The notes: generated from the letters alone by a model not told the origin. DNA of 64,000 nucleotides from Pyropia yezoensis (GCA_009829735.1 CM020620.1:9617794-9681793); one strand, 5' to 3'; positions 54,395 to 64,000 are shown, counted from the first letter of the stretch. Program-made: numbers and translations.

Positions 54395-56512
54395 CTACTC
54401 CCGGCGCGGACGCTGAGCCGCGGGAGTGTCCTCCAGCGCTGCCTCCGCGGCACGACGGGAACCGGAGGAAGACGGGATGACGTAGTGCGGTGGACGCGGT
54501 GCATCCCGGTGTGACGCCATCGGAGTAGTACCGGTAGTTGCCGGGGGCTCCCGCTCATCCAGATATGCCCGTCGGCGCCCCTGGAAGCCAGTGAAGGTTT
54601 CTGACCACTGCTGGGCCAAGCCATGCCGCGTCAAGGTCGCCAGAAGTTCGCCAACCACCGGGCTGTTCGACATCTGGCCGCTGTCCGCGCAAGCAAACAC
54701 CCGGTCAACCACGTTGTTCAAGACGCTGGCGTAAGTGCCCAGCACCAGGGAAGACCCGACGCCCTCAACCTGCACCGGAAGACGACCCAGCTGGTCTTCA
54801 ATCATACCGACGTCGTACTGGTCCCATGTCGGGCCACCTTGGTTCAGGTACCAGTCAGGCACCCGGAAGCGGGTAAGGCGCAGAGTCGGCGCCGGAATCT
54901 CGAACCACCCCGAGGATGACACCACCGGACGGTCCACAACGGCCCCCGAAACCGGAGTACCCAACTCCAGCGGAGGCACAGCGCCGCCGGCGTTGGAAGA
55001 AGGCGTCCGAGGCGGAGCGGCCGGAGTGGTAGGCGACCGCACAGTCACCCCCAGACTCGCCGCAGACAGGCGCGGTGCCGGAGGAGCTTGAAGTACCGGC
55101 ACAGCCGGAACAGGGCGTGAACGCGATGGTGACGGTTCAGGCGAGGCCACCGGGGCGACAGGTGCAACAGGAGGAAGCGGAGCCGCCGCAGACGCCTGAC
55201 CGACCGCCGCGGCCCATCCCAACTCCTGCACCGGCGGCCCAACTGGCAGAAGATCAAGGGCGGCCGGGGCAGGAAAGCTACCTAGCTGCGGCCACGCCGG
55301 AAGCGGCGTCGCCAGCTGCACCTTGGCCGGAGAAGACTGGTAGACCATCTGCGCCCAACCGAAGCCATCCCGACGCGGGCGGTTCTGGTCGGCAATCGCG
55401 TTCAAGAAGTTCCGGTCATGCACCGGCACGAGACGCCGGAAGTCAATCATCGCCTGGAAGAGCCCCTTGTACTCTTCGTCCTGGCTGCACAGGAAGTCGA
55501 CGGTCAACTTGTCGACAATCCAGACCATCAGAAGGTCAGGGAGAAACCAAAGCCGGTTGGACACCAAGACCTCGTGAAGCCAGTGGTTGGCCGCCAAGAC
55601 TGTCATCTCGGACGTGTACATCATGTACGGGATCGAGTGGAAGAAGCCCTTGATCGACGCCTGAGTCAAGGCGTCCAAGAAGTACCAGGTGAAGGGGATG
55701 CTGGAAGGAGCAAACTCGACCGGGATCTCGACTTCCTGCTGCTGCGGGATGACCTTGGGGTAGTACGCCGCCCGGTTAGCCTTATCCAGCTTCCAGAACT
55801 CCTGATGGTTGCAGCTCACGAGGAAGTCACGCTGACGGCCGCGTCGCTCGCCTTGCTCCCGTGCCGGTGACAATTTGGAGTACTTCCGGGTCAGGAAAGG
55901 CGGCTCCAGAGCGACCATGCTCGGACGGGGGTCGCAGTTCAGGCTCCCCGACCCCTTGAGCGCCTCGTCCCAGACCTTGAGCGCCCGGTGGACGTACCCT
56001 TCCTCCTCCGGCCACCGGAGAACGGACGCGGACACGCGACGCTCGGTCAAGGGCAGATCCAGCACCAGCGCGAAGGGGAGATCCTCCAGACGAGCAACCC
56101 AAGAGGAACCCGAGAAGCTCTGGGAGCGGTCTTGTGCCAGGCGCATCTGGTCCGCCGTGTGAAGACGAGCCTTATCTATCTCTGTCAAGACCCCGCGCTG
56201 GAGTTCCTTGCGCCAGAGGTCCAAGCAATCCTGCTGGCACTGGGCCGCGCCGGCGTTGCCGACCACCGTGGAGTAACGCCGGGCCGCCAGAGAATCCTGC
56301 CCAAGAAGCATCTCCGGGAGACCCACCGGGGGGGTCTCGACCGGGTGCATCAGAGAAGCCGGGGGAACCCGATCCGTCCTCGCCGTGGCGACCGGCGCCG
56401 ACATCGACACCCGAGGAACCGGAGGCAGGAGAGGGGCGCGACTACCCGAGTTCTCCTCCGCAACACTCGCCGCCGGAACCACGGGCCCAGCTTGGATCTC
56501 GGAACTGGACAT
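54395..56512 (-). CDS. Antisense ORF B of the nested retrotransposon, unknown function
   Basis: 705 residues from the ATG at 56512 (MSSSEIQAG); an upstream Met at 56704 overlaps the LTR. It is encoded opposite to gag-pol, between pol and the 3' LTR. The N-terminal part is hydrophilic. A globular middle has YYP at 250-252 followed by VEIP, then WFLPDLLMVW (W322) and VDFLC. A long Pro/Ala linker follows, then a C-terminal helical region with SLVLG at 588 and LLATLTRHGLAQQW, ending in a Ser/Arg-rich tail. These landmarks match antisense ORF A in the same order and similar spacing. No known domain is recognised. An intact frame of this length in both elements argues for a protein that is made. 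Confidence 0.72.
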   Translation of the reverse strand: MSSSEIQAGPVVPAASVAEENSGSRAPLLPPVPRVSMSAPVATARTDRVPPASLMHPVETPPVGLPEMLLGQDSLAARRYSTVVGNAGAAQCQQDCLDLWRKELQRGVLTEIDKARLHTADQMRLAQDRSQSFSGSSWVARLEDLPFALVLDLPLTERRVSASVLRWPEEEGYVHRALKVWDEALKGSGSLNCDPRPSMVALEPPFLTRKYSKLSPAREQGERRGRQRDFLVSCNHQEFWKLDKANRAAYYPKVIPQQQEVEIPVEFAPSSIPFTWYFLDALTQASIKGFFHSIPYMMYTSEMTVLAANHWLHEVLVSNRLWFLPDLLMVWIVDKLTVDFLCSQDEEYKGLFQAMIDFRRLVPVHDRNFLNAIADQNRPRRDGFGWAQMVYQSSPAKVQLATPLPAWPQLGSFPAPAALDLLPVGPPVQELGWAAAVGQASAAAPLPPVAPVAPVASPEPSPSRSRPVPAVPVLQAPPAPRLSAASLGVTVRSPTTPAAPPRTPSSNAGGAVPPLELGTPVSGAVVDRPVVSSSGWFEIPAPTLRLTRFRVPDWYLNQGGPTWDQYDVGMIEDQLGRLPVQVEGVGSSLVLGTYASVLNNVVDRVFACADSGQMSNSPVVGELLATLTRHGLAQQWSETFTGFQGRRRAYLDEREPPATTGTTPMASHRDAPRPPHYVIPSSSGSRRAAEAALEDTPAAQRPRRE

Positions 56513-56696
56513 GACGTCCAGACTACGGGGGAACGCGAGGGCCAAGGTGAAGAAGAGAAGGGGGGCAGAGAACCGGAGCAGGTGATCGTGACCAGGGTGA
56601 AGACGCTCGACCTCGGCACCGGTGTGGACGTGCTCGAGGCTGTGCACGGTGGCACCTGGTTCGGCCCGAGGACGTGCCGGACTAGGGAGGGAGCTA

Positions 56697-57267
56697 TGTA
56701 GCATCCCTGGCCCCGACTTGGCGCCGACCCGGGACTACAACCAGAGGGCACCAGGTGCCAGAACACGCCCGCCGTGTGGTGATGGTTGGCGGCCGTGGCC
56801 CGTGCCCGGCACTGGGATGCGGTGGACTACGCTATCCACACGTGAGAGAGGGATTGCTGATGGGTTTTTGCATACTTGTGAGGGACTTGATTTGAGAGAA
56901 TTTGAGTGTGAGATTAGTGAGTGGGAATAGAATTAGTAGTGATAGTGGCCCCCGACCTGACGAGGTTAGACTCGGGTCGGGGCCACTCGGGGTTATGGGG
57001 GGGCTACCTGGCCAACGTGCCGAGGCTCCCCCAGATGCATGTTAAGAGGGACAGCGAGGCGCCCTTGGCCCGCGCCCTCAGGAAAAAGACAACTGCGCGT
57101 TTGCTTTCCTCTTCCCCGTGTGCACTACCGTGCGTATCTGTTTGCTCTGCGAGCAGGCACGTGAGGCAACAGGCATACCATTCTCGTAGTTCCCCTTTCT
57201 GTGTTACCTGTCCCTTTCCCCCGACGGATATTGACACGTGTCTGAGAGGATCGAGTTTTATACCACA
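56697..57267 (+). repeat. 3' LTR of the nested retrotransposon
   Basis: 571 bp, partner of 41644-42214. Preceded by a purine tract and followed directly by GTCAG. Confidence 0.95.
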
Positions 57268-59057
57268 GTCAGCACGTTCAGCGGTCGAGCGATACGGGCA
57301 AAATTCGGGACAAACCTTCGGTATACCCCGCACATGCCCAAGAAGCTCTTCAGCTGCGTTTGTGTCGGCGGATAATGGAACCCCTTCAGGGCTTTGGTAT
57401 TCTTCTCATTCACGGCCACCCGCCCTGGGCGGATGACATGTCCCAAATATTCGACCTCCCTCTGAAAGAGGTGGCACTTGGACGCCTTCAGCGACACGGC
57501 GTTCTCCTTGAGGAGACTCGAAACGTGTTCCAAGTGGTGCAGGTGCTCCTCGTCAGAACGAGAAAAGACGATGACATCGTCTAAATATACGAGGCAGGTC
57601 TGCCACTTCACACCAGCCAGGATAATATCCATAGCTCTCTGGAAAGTCGCTGGAGCTTTGCAGAGCCCAAAAGGCAGCCGCGTGCATTGCCATATGCCCA
57701 TATGGCACGTAAGTGCCGTCAGGTGCTTATCCTCTGGTGCAATAGGAATTTGCCAATATCCAGCGTTACAATCTAGGGTGCTAAACACCCTGGCCTCCCC
57801 TAGGGAGTCCAAGCATTCATCCATTCTTGGGATGGGATATGCGTCCTTCACCGTGACGAGGTTAAGCCGCCGGTAGTCAATGCAAAACCGGGGCGTACCG
57901 TCCGACTTCGGGACGATTACCACGGGACTAGCCCACTCGCCCTCGGCGGGTTCAATAACTTCGAGTTTTCGCATCCGTTGCACTTGTTCCCCTTCCAACT
58001 GGCGATGCTTGTGCCCCGCCTTGTAGGGATGTTGCCTTACCGGGGTTTCCCTGGGTATTAAGCGGATACGGTGCACGGTATTCTTGATGAGTCCAAGAGT
58101 ACCATCCCATAGGGATTTGTACTTCTCCACCAGCTCCAAGAGCTGGCCACGTAGGGCTTCAGAGACCTCTTCCAGGTCAACCTCAGAATGAGCGCCCTCC
58201 TCCTTCACCGCCGGACCTTCGCTCAGCTTCTGCATCTCTTATTGAGAGACGCTCAGTACAGGTCCTTGATAGGATGATATTGACGCCACCACCGTTCAAA
58301 CGGGAAGGCGGACCACCCTTGGCGTAGGATTCATCATTTGCACGGTGTACGGGGCGTCCCGGTTTAGCTCCGCGGGGCCGTTCGCCACGTGAACATTGTC
58401 CTTGGAGGCGATACGGGGCTGCCCGGAAATAATCCCGTGGTCTTGGAAATTCCCTCGCACCTTCACATGGGAGATAACCCCAGGCTTCAGCCTCAACTTG
58501 TGACACAAGGTGAGTTTTGCGGTCTTGACCTGTGGACAAGCGCATACAGGGTTCCACTTAATGGGACCCGTTTCCACATCCTCCATATCCCGGAGAGTCG
58601 GGACAACCATCCCTGTCTTGAGGGTCACCGTCTGGTCCTCACAGGAGATGGTTTTCACCTCGGTGTCACCAAATGAATTTCCTAACATGACGGGTACCGC
58701 CATATTATCGATCACTCCAAAGCAGACGTAGGAGACTTGGTCGCCGACTTGTACGCCCAAGCGTACAGTTCCTCGAATGGGGAGCAACCCCCCATTCAGG
58801 TCAAAGTACAATATAATCTCCAGCTTCCCTAGGGGCTGGAGCCCCATTCCCTTCGGGAGGAAGGAGTTTCGAATCAAGGAGGGCCCGCTGCCGGTATCCA
58901 GGACAGCTTGCAAAGCATGCTCTAACCCTTCAGTAGCAAACAAATGTACAGCCAGCTGATAGCTGGATGAAGGCGTAATCGCGCAATTAACAGTTTCCCG
59001 TTTCACCCCCTTAGGGAGTGCCAGTATTGCAGGCTTATTCGTCGGGGGGCGGCGCAA
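57268..59057 (-). pseudogene. pol: Outer element pol, 5' part: protease and reverse transcriptase
   Basis: Protease region with AVLDTGSGPSLIR (DTG). The same frame then meets TGA at 58298-58296 and TAA at 58241-58239, before RT begins (EMQKLSEGPAV). RT is otherwise intact: YPIPRMDECLDSL, STLDCNAGYWQIPI, LPFGLCKAPATFQRAMDI, CLVYLDDVIVFS (YLDD). The frame is cut by the nested element after the segment FLGMCGVYRRFVPNFARIAR; the remainder resumes at 41638. The reading frame before and after the insertion agrees when one GTCAG is removed. Confidence 0.88.
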
Positions 59058-59119
59058 AATCCTCTTAGGACCCCCCGTATCAGGGGACGTAGTGGGAGAA
59101 GCTCTAGGGGGACCCCCCC

Positions 59120-60840
59120 TTACGCGTTTTCCGAAGATGAGGAATCAGAGGCACTCCCCTTGGGGGAACTCGGTCGATCTACCTTCCCCTTTGGGGAGGG
59201 CGTAACCGCAGCAACCGCCCCGCCAGCGCGGGCGGAGTCTCGGGCCTCCTTGCGCTCCACGGGCGCCTTGGCCATCTGTGCTCCAGTCGCCTCCGGGAGG
59301 TGTGGACAATTCGAAATCCAATGAGAGGTACTACTACAGACATGACAGGGGAATAGCTCCCGCTTCCCGTCCGTCCATCTGGATCCCCCGGAGGGTCGAC
59401 ACTCCTTGCGGGAAGAGCCAGAGGCCTCCCACACCTCCTGGGCTGACGACGTAACAGCCGCTAGAGCCCGACGCGCCATGCGGCGAGCGTTACGCTCCGC
59501 GTTTTCTTTCGCCTCTAACTCCTTGGCGGCGGCTTGAACCCGCCGCCGAAAATCTCCTGCCCGTTGGGCATACTGTACCACCAGCTCAATAGGAGCATGA
59601 GGGTGGTCAGCTACGTAGTTCCGTACCTCGTGTCGAATTTCCCACCGGGTGCCCTGCGTAAAGCGGGCTCGGACCTGGCCCGAGGTTTGTATTTATCCAC
59701 ACTTCGCGTGGAGCTCCATGAGGCGGCGGTGGAACGCCGTCTCCGTCTTATCCTCCTCTTGGGAAGCACCATTGATAATGGCCTCCTGTTCATTCAGGAG
59801 ATGCTCATCTGCGTACGCACGCAGAAGCCAATTCACCAGTTCCAAATAGGATGTCACCTCCCCAGTGCGCCGGCCGTCATGGACGGACTGGCGAAGTCGA
59901 TAAAGGTCCCTCTTCAAGGGATCCTTAGTAAATTCCGGGAGGAGAAGCAAAGCTCGCCCCTCTGAGAGTCCATTATCGTTTGCCGCTTTTACAAAGCGGT
60001 TGAGAAATTCGAAGACTCCCAGAGGAGGGTCTCCCCCCCATTCACAATCGCGACCAAATATACCGGCCAGGTCCTTTCGCTTCTTACCCAGGCCTTGGGC
60101 CTCGGCTCCCGATACTCGGTTGTCCTTGTTCTTGAGAGCATATGTCTCACAGTCCAGCAGGCTCGCATAACGGTCGTCTGCCGGAATAATTTTGGGGGGA
60201 CTCTCCCGTAGGGGGACTCGCCCCGGTCCTGCCTGAGCGGAAACCGCTCGGACTACAGGTCGTGGGCGCCGACGGCGCTCGGGAGGCGAAGCCTCCCCTC
60301 CGGATTAGTCCGAAGTGGACTCAGATGAAGAACTGGGCTGCCGCCACGCTGGCGCTCCCGTTTCTGCACACTTTGCTCCACAAAACTCAACCGTTGATTG
60401 AGTGGAGTCAGCAGGCCGCTTACAGACTCCACCATCGCTTTCTTCCATTCCTCCGTAGGAGTATCCGATCCAGGGGCCACAAACGCTGGAGGTGTCTCCT
60501 TAGGAGACGATGCCCCCGTGAGGGGAACCGGAGGGGTGGGCGTTCCCTCAGAATCCACCCCCGCAAAGAGGAGAATCCCAGGAAAATTGCCGAAGCCGGT
60601 TGAATGCCCTCCCTCGCGCTTTTCGCCCGGCTGGGAATACGGTTCGCTTGATCGGCCCTCCGAACCGATTTCCAGCGGGGGTAGCCGGGTAGGCACCCTA
60701 CGGGTGGCCAGGTCATCAACTCCAGCCCCTTGGGCGCGCGGAGGAGCAGTGCCTCCAATCGCGCTCTCCTTCGTCACGGACGAACCGCCCTTCAGGACTC
60801 CCGTCTCCCCCTGAGAGAGATTCTGCTCGTTATCAGACAT
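59120..60840 (-). pseudogene. gag: Gag of the outer element, broken
   Basis: Starts MSDNEQNLSQGE at 60840, 115 bp after the 5' LTR. The first frame ends in TAG at about 60,253, but the capsid part continues in another frame (FLNRFVKAANDNGLSEG, homologous to the nested gag). A second break is an in-frame TAA at 59695-59693. The sequence then continues to a CCHC knuckle, CHVCSSTSHWISNC, and an acidic Ser-rich end at 59120. As read, no complete Gag can be made without readthrough and a frameshift. Confidence 0.85.
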
Positions 60841-60937
60841 CACCACAACCGCGTTCCCTTAAGGAAGACAGAGCACAACCACAGAAAGAGTACGAAGAAG
60901 GGGCAGACTCCTTTGGCCTGAAGGAACCTAGTCCCTT

Positions 60938-60953
60938 CCCCGCTGATCCACCA
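60938..60953 (-). promoter_or_regulatory. Primer-binding site of the outer element
   Basis: On the minus strand TGGTGGATCAGCGGGG, two to three bases after the 5' LTR end. It shares TGGTGGA-CAGC with the nested element's site. Confidence 0.6.
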
Positions 60954-60955
60954 AA

Positions 60956-61645
60956 AGTAGTGGTTTTACGTACCTTAGGCGCGTAGCACCCAGAACACAC
61001 AGAGAAACGACCCACCGAGATCGCGGGGAGACAGGAGAGATACCGAACCGCCGACGGCCTGGCTGGTTCACGCGGGGAGCCGTGACCAGGACGACAGTGT
61101 TCAAGCACACGAAAGTCTGTTCGTTTCGAAGGGGGAGTCAACGCGCACCCCCTCACACACTCTTACCCTCTCTCACCCGCACCCAGCAACCCTCCACACC
61201 GGGCCACGTGCGGGCCAATCAAAACCCTCCAACATGTCCGGAGGGCCCCCTCCCCCACGGATCATTCCTGCCAGCGGGGCAGGAACCTCTAAGATACGGG
61301 GAAGAGGAGCCCCGCCGGACATCAGTGCCAACACTCAAGATCTCCCCAATCTCACAATCACGCAAAATACACAATCAAAATCCAACCCCCAAATGCATCC
61401 CATCCCGGAATATTGACCAATGGCCAATTCCGGTCAGGGGAAATTCCCATACACTGGAAATCCCAATATGGGCTCCAGAACCAATGGCGACCCGGTCCCA
61501 TCTCCATAGGAGGGGACCAATCGGAAGCCAGTAAAATCCCAAGGGGCCAAATCGGCCCCGTCCTCCTCGCTAGGAAGGGGGGCACAGGGGTACGACGCGA
61601 TCTCTACGAGGTCCCCCCACGTGGAGGGCCCATAGGGTCCCTACA
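60956..61645 (-). repeat. 5' LTR of the outer retrotransposon (right end)
   Basis: 690 bp, direct repeat of 36293-36982, followed on the plus strand by the CTCCT duplication. The base next to the primer site differs from the other LTR (T instead of A in element orientation). Confidence 0.93.
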
Positions 61646-61650
61646 CTCCT

Positions 61651-62960
61651 GCTGCGGTTCCGCGCTCTTTTTCCTGCAAGAGGGCTGGTAGTTGTGTTCC
61701 TGTGCAGAGGAGGGGGGAGCGGCGGGTGCTCTCGTTGGTGCCGACCTCCGTCATGCGCGAGAACAGGTCACACGTCCGGGGGGCGCCTGGTTGTTGTGTA
61801 TTGCACAAAGCCGGACCTCGAGAGAAGTACGAAAGCCATCAATTATTTCTCACCATCGGATGACGAAAAGCTGTCCACAGCCTTTGAAAATCATAGCCAA
61901 CCAGCCTTTCCGTAGCCAAGGGCCACGAAGAAATCTGCACCGACGATCGACACGTGCAATCAGTGTTACCGACCCCGCCGGTGCATTTCCGTACCACCTT
62001 CCTGTTTCTCTCCTTGCAACCAGTTGTCTCCGTGCCCTCGACCATGGAGGGTCCTTTTGTGAAGGACTCGCGCGAGGCTTAGAAGCGCGAGCGTTCTCTA
62101 CCGTTGGCACTAAGGCGATCTTCATCGCGCGTTGCCACGAGCGTGGCGCCGCCTACGCTTGAGACGCGCGCTTCCACTTGCCGTCCCACTCATCGCATGC
62201 CTTTCCGGCTGCTACTGAGAGGTCGGATCCAGAGTCTTCAACCAGCGCTCCACCCCCCGGCAGAGCGCGCGGATCCTTGTTCTCGCTGCCTGCTTTTGCG
62301 TCGCCGATGACCTCGGCGGTTGACGGCGGCCCTCGAGGGGTACCGCCACCTGTGCCGGCGAGGTGTGCTTCTTATGTGCCGCCGTCGAAGCCAAGTGCGT
62401 CGAAAACGCCAGCTGCGGAAGAGGGACACATAACAGGCTCCGGCGTGGACCCTGCCGGTGCGGCTGCCGGCGCGCCTGAGTGGCAAAAACCACTCGCACA
62501 CGCGACACCCAAGTTGGGGCGGTGCGCAAGGGCTCCCTTCTGTGTCGGGGGAGCCGGAAGAAGTGCAAGTCGCACACACTCTGTCCCTGTTGTGGGGCAA
62601 ACCCCCCACTGACAAACAAGAAGATGGTGTGTGGGCCAACAGTTTCTTGGTCGGGACAGGAAAGCAAGGCCAAGCCCCGCTGTCCCTCCTCTTATCCCCC
62701 CAGGGTCCACTCAGAATCTCGCCACTCAGAATCTCCCACCCCAGCACCTGCCCACCGGGCCACACGAATATTCAAGACGATAAATGCAGAAAACCCTCAA
62801 ATCCAAGTTGGACTTACTACTAAGCTAACTATCCCAAACTTAGGGAATATGGACCCAAATGCAGGGGGAGGAACGGATCAGGCTAGTGGCCTGCCGCCCC
62901 TTGCATGGCACGTGTTGCCCCCCTACCTGGGGGTCAATACTGCCACAGGTTCGTGTTTGC
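61651..62960. other. Flank right of the outer retrotransposon
   Basis: No firm gene. A plus-strand open frame ends at 61915 and is continuous with the frame left of the insertion when the element is removed. A short HTLCPCCG motif occurs at about 62,570-62,600. The rest is unremarkable. Confidence 0.4.
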
Positions 62961-63404
62961 TTACACGCGCGGACCTTGGATGATCCTTCGGACGATTGTG
63001 GTTCCATAACATTGTTGTACTGGATGCCCAAGATGGGGGAGTGCGCCGTTGAACGGTCGTTCGAGGCTTGCCAATCGATACGATTTGAGTCGGGGCAAGA
63101 TTGCCTCCACGTGCTTGTCCACGAACTCGGTGCCGAGGATGCATTATTAGACCGACAGGTTCGGTGTAACGTAGAAATGTGTAAAGGCTTGAACCCCCCC
63201 GGTGTCGATGAACAGGTGGATGTTTTGTGGTGCGTTGATCGTTTGCGCATTGTCATCAACCATGTGCGGAGCACTGTGCAGAGTTGTCGCGTGGTCACGC
63301 CAATGTGGCGGCAAGACATCCGGTCGGATGACGTTGAAACCTGCTCCGGTGTCGAGTATGGGCCTTGAGCTTCGCACCTTTGGCCTATCGGGTCGTCCGG
63401 GCAA
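62961..63404 (-). pseudogene. Protease fragment of a third gypsy-like retroelement
   Basis: A retropepsin-like aspartic protease piece: RPILDTGAGFNVIRPDVLPP (DTG), then FYVTPNLSV. Two adjacent stop codons (TAATAA) follow, after which the same frame continues with ILGTEFVDKHVEAILP, the usual flap-to-C-terminal protease motif. It ends at the stop at 62961. No RT follows in this orientation, so it is a truncated relic. Confidence 0.65.
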
Positions 63405-63439
63405 GGGTGCGTCGGGGACACTGCCCGCCGGTCCTCGAC

Positions 63440-63568
63440 TTACTCGTTTTTTGAGTCATCCTTGCCGTCACCAATGTCATCGACCTCGTCCTCGTCCGAT
63501 TCTGTCAGGACTTCGTTCTCGACGATAGCGTTGATTTGCTTGCGGACCGAGTCGTCAATGAGTGCCAT
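63440..63568 (-). pseudogene. Possible C-terminal Gag remnant of the third element
   Basis: 42 codons beginning MALIDDSVRKQINAIV and ending in an acidic Asp/Glu/Ser tail (DSKNE) just upstream of the protease fragment. The nested element's Gag also ends in an acidic Asp/Glu/Ser/Thr tail (DPGNE) just before pol. The identity rests on position and composition only. Confidence 0.35.
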
Positions 63569-64000
63569 CTGTGGTGGTTAGCTGGGCGTAAGCCCACACC
63601 AACGGGGTACCTTATCCTCCTGAAGGAGATGGTGGGGAGCCCGGGGTATAAACCCTGGAGTCAGAACCACCGGAACGTAGAGCTCCACGCGAAGGTGGAA
63701 GCGTCCGGGACGGGGAACACGAGGGTAACGCAAGGTTGATTTTTTGTGAGGGGGAAGCAACGGGCACAGCCCCACGCGCAGATATCCCTCTTTGGCCCGC
63801 CGGTCCAGGGCCCCCTGTGGGACCCCGGAGTGCGGGCCAGCACTCCCTACACTAAACACCCAATCAATACACTCAGAACCCTCCAACATATCTCTCCACG
63901 CAAAACACGCTCAGTGGAGGGATCTCACTAAATCTCGGCCAGATTGGGGCGGAAGTAGCCCGCCCTAGATAACTTCCCTTCACTGGCCAGAAGGCCAATT
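63569..64000. other. Right edge, possible LTR remnant
   Basis: No gene recognised. On the minus strand TGTAGGGAGTGC (from about 63,853) resembles the start of the outer LTR (TGTAGGGACCC). The stretch to the Gag remnant could therefore be an LTR of the third element, but no second copy is present to prove it. Confidence 0.25.

Larger units (their letters stand above)
41644..57267 (+). mobile_element. Nested Ty3/gypsy chromovirus, plus strand
   Basis: Inserted into the outer element's pol between RT and RNase H. It has 571-bp LTRs (TG...CA), a GTCAG duplication, a primer-binding site, gag, pol with a C-terminal chromodomain, an antisense ORF, and the polypurine tract AGGGAGGGAG at 56684-56693. 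As assembled, gag-pol appears twice around 500 N. Removing one 5,974-bp copy would leave about 9,650 bp, close to the outer element's 9,724 bp. Three LTR differences by eye suggest a recent insertion. Confidence 0.93.
36293..61645 (-). mobile_element. Outer Ty3/gypsy chromovirus, minus strand, interrupted by a nested element
   Basis: 690-bp LTRs at both ends, TG...CA termini at the left LTR, a 5-bp target duplication, a primer-binding site, gag, pol in PR-RT-RH-IN order and a chromodomain. Without the 15,624-bp insert and its 5-bp duplication it would be 9,724 bp. Between pol and the 3' LTR it carries a long antisense ORF. Its gag and pol hold three nonsense codons and at least two frameshifts, although its LTRs differ at only about three positions by eye. 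Confidence 0.92.

Noticed and set aside
41644-57267. A genuine tandem double-gag-pol element
   Set aside because: The error pattern beside the 500-N gap and the matching copies make a scaffold artefact far more likely.
1-64000. CRISPR arrays, prokaryotic operons, tRNA or rRNA genes
   Set aside because: No regularly spaced repeats with unique spacers, no ribosome-binding-site-led gene clusters and no RNA gene signature recognised by eye. The genes have spliceosomal introns and eukaryotic families.

Overview
The window is nuclear DNA of a eukaryote. It is very GC-rich, its genes are few and mostly intron-poor, and its proteins are swollen by Gly, Ala, Pro, Gln and His runs. The gene set (a MEF2-like MADS protein, a CslA/CslC-like mannan synthase, chromodomain Ty3/gypsy retrotransposons) and the base composition fit a bangiophyte red alga such as Porphyra or Pyropia. 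That assignment is inferred from composition and family content; no marker gene proves it.

Host half (1-31,300). A MADS-box gene runs off the left edge (330-4011, +; its first exon lies outside). It is followed by a family-2 glycosyltransferase with one clear intron (5541-7821, +), which converges on an unknown membrane protein with a luminal domain (8378-10648, -). Next is a long gene (14174-20650, +) that I read as a fusion of a PARN-like deadenylase domain, a PAP/TUTase-like nucleotidyltransferase and a C-terminal winged-helix domain. The catalytic acids of both enzyme parts appear to be lost. It converges on an Ala-rich protein of unknown function with a likely myristoylated N-terminus (about 26416-20877, -). 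From 26.4 to 30.9 kb there is mostly homopolymer and simple-sequence DNA, plus a 69-bp inverted-repeat pair and a cluster of CCGCGG palindromes.

Mobile half (31,300-64,000). A decayed hAT transposon (about 31297-35052, +) is followed by a nested pair of LTR retrotransposons. The outer one (36293-61645, minus strand) has 690-bp LTRs and a CTCCT target-site duplication. Into its pol gene, between RT and RNase H, a second chromovirus (41644-57267, plus strand) has inserted, with 571-bp LTRs and a GTCAG duplication. The inner element shows gag-pol twice around a gap of exactly 500 N, which looks like an assembly artefact. A third, broken gypsy fragment lies at 62.9-63.6 kb.

The two observations I rate highest are the double pseudoenzyme fusion and the antisense ORFs. 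Each retrotransposon carries a long ORF on the opposite strand between pol and its 3' LTR (37545-39338 + and 54395-56512 -). The two proteins share ordered motifs, and both sit tail-to-tail with pol at almost the same distance (146 and 145 bp).
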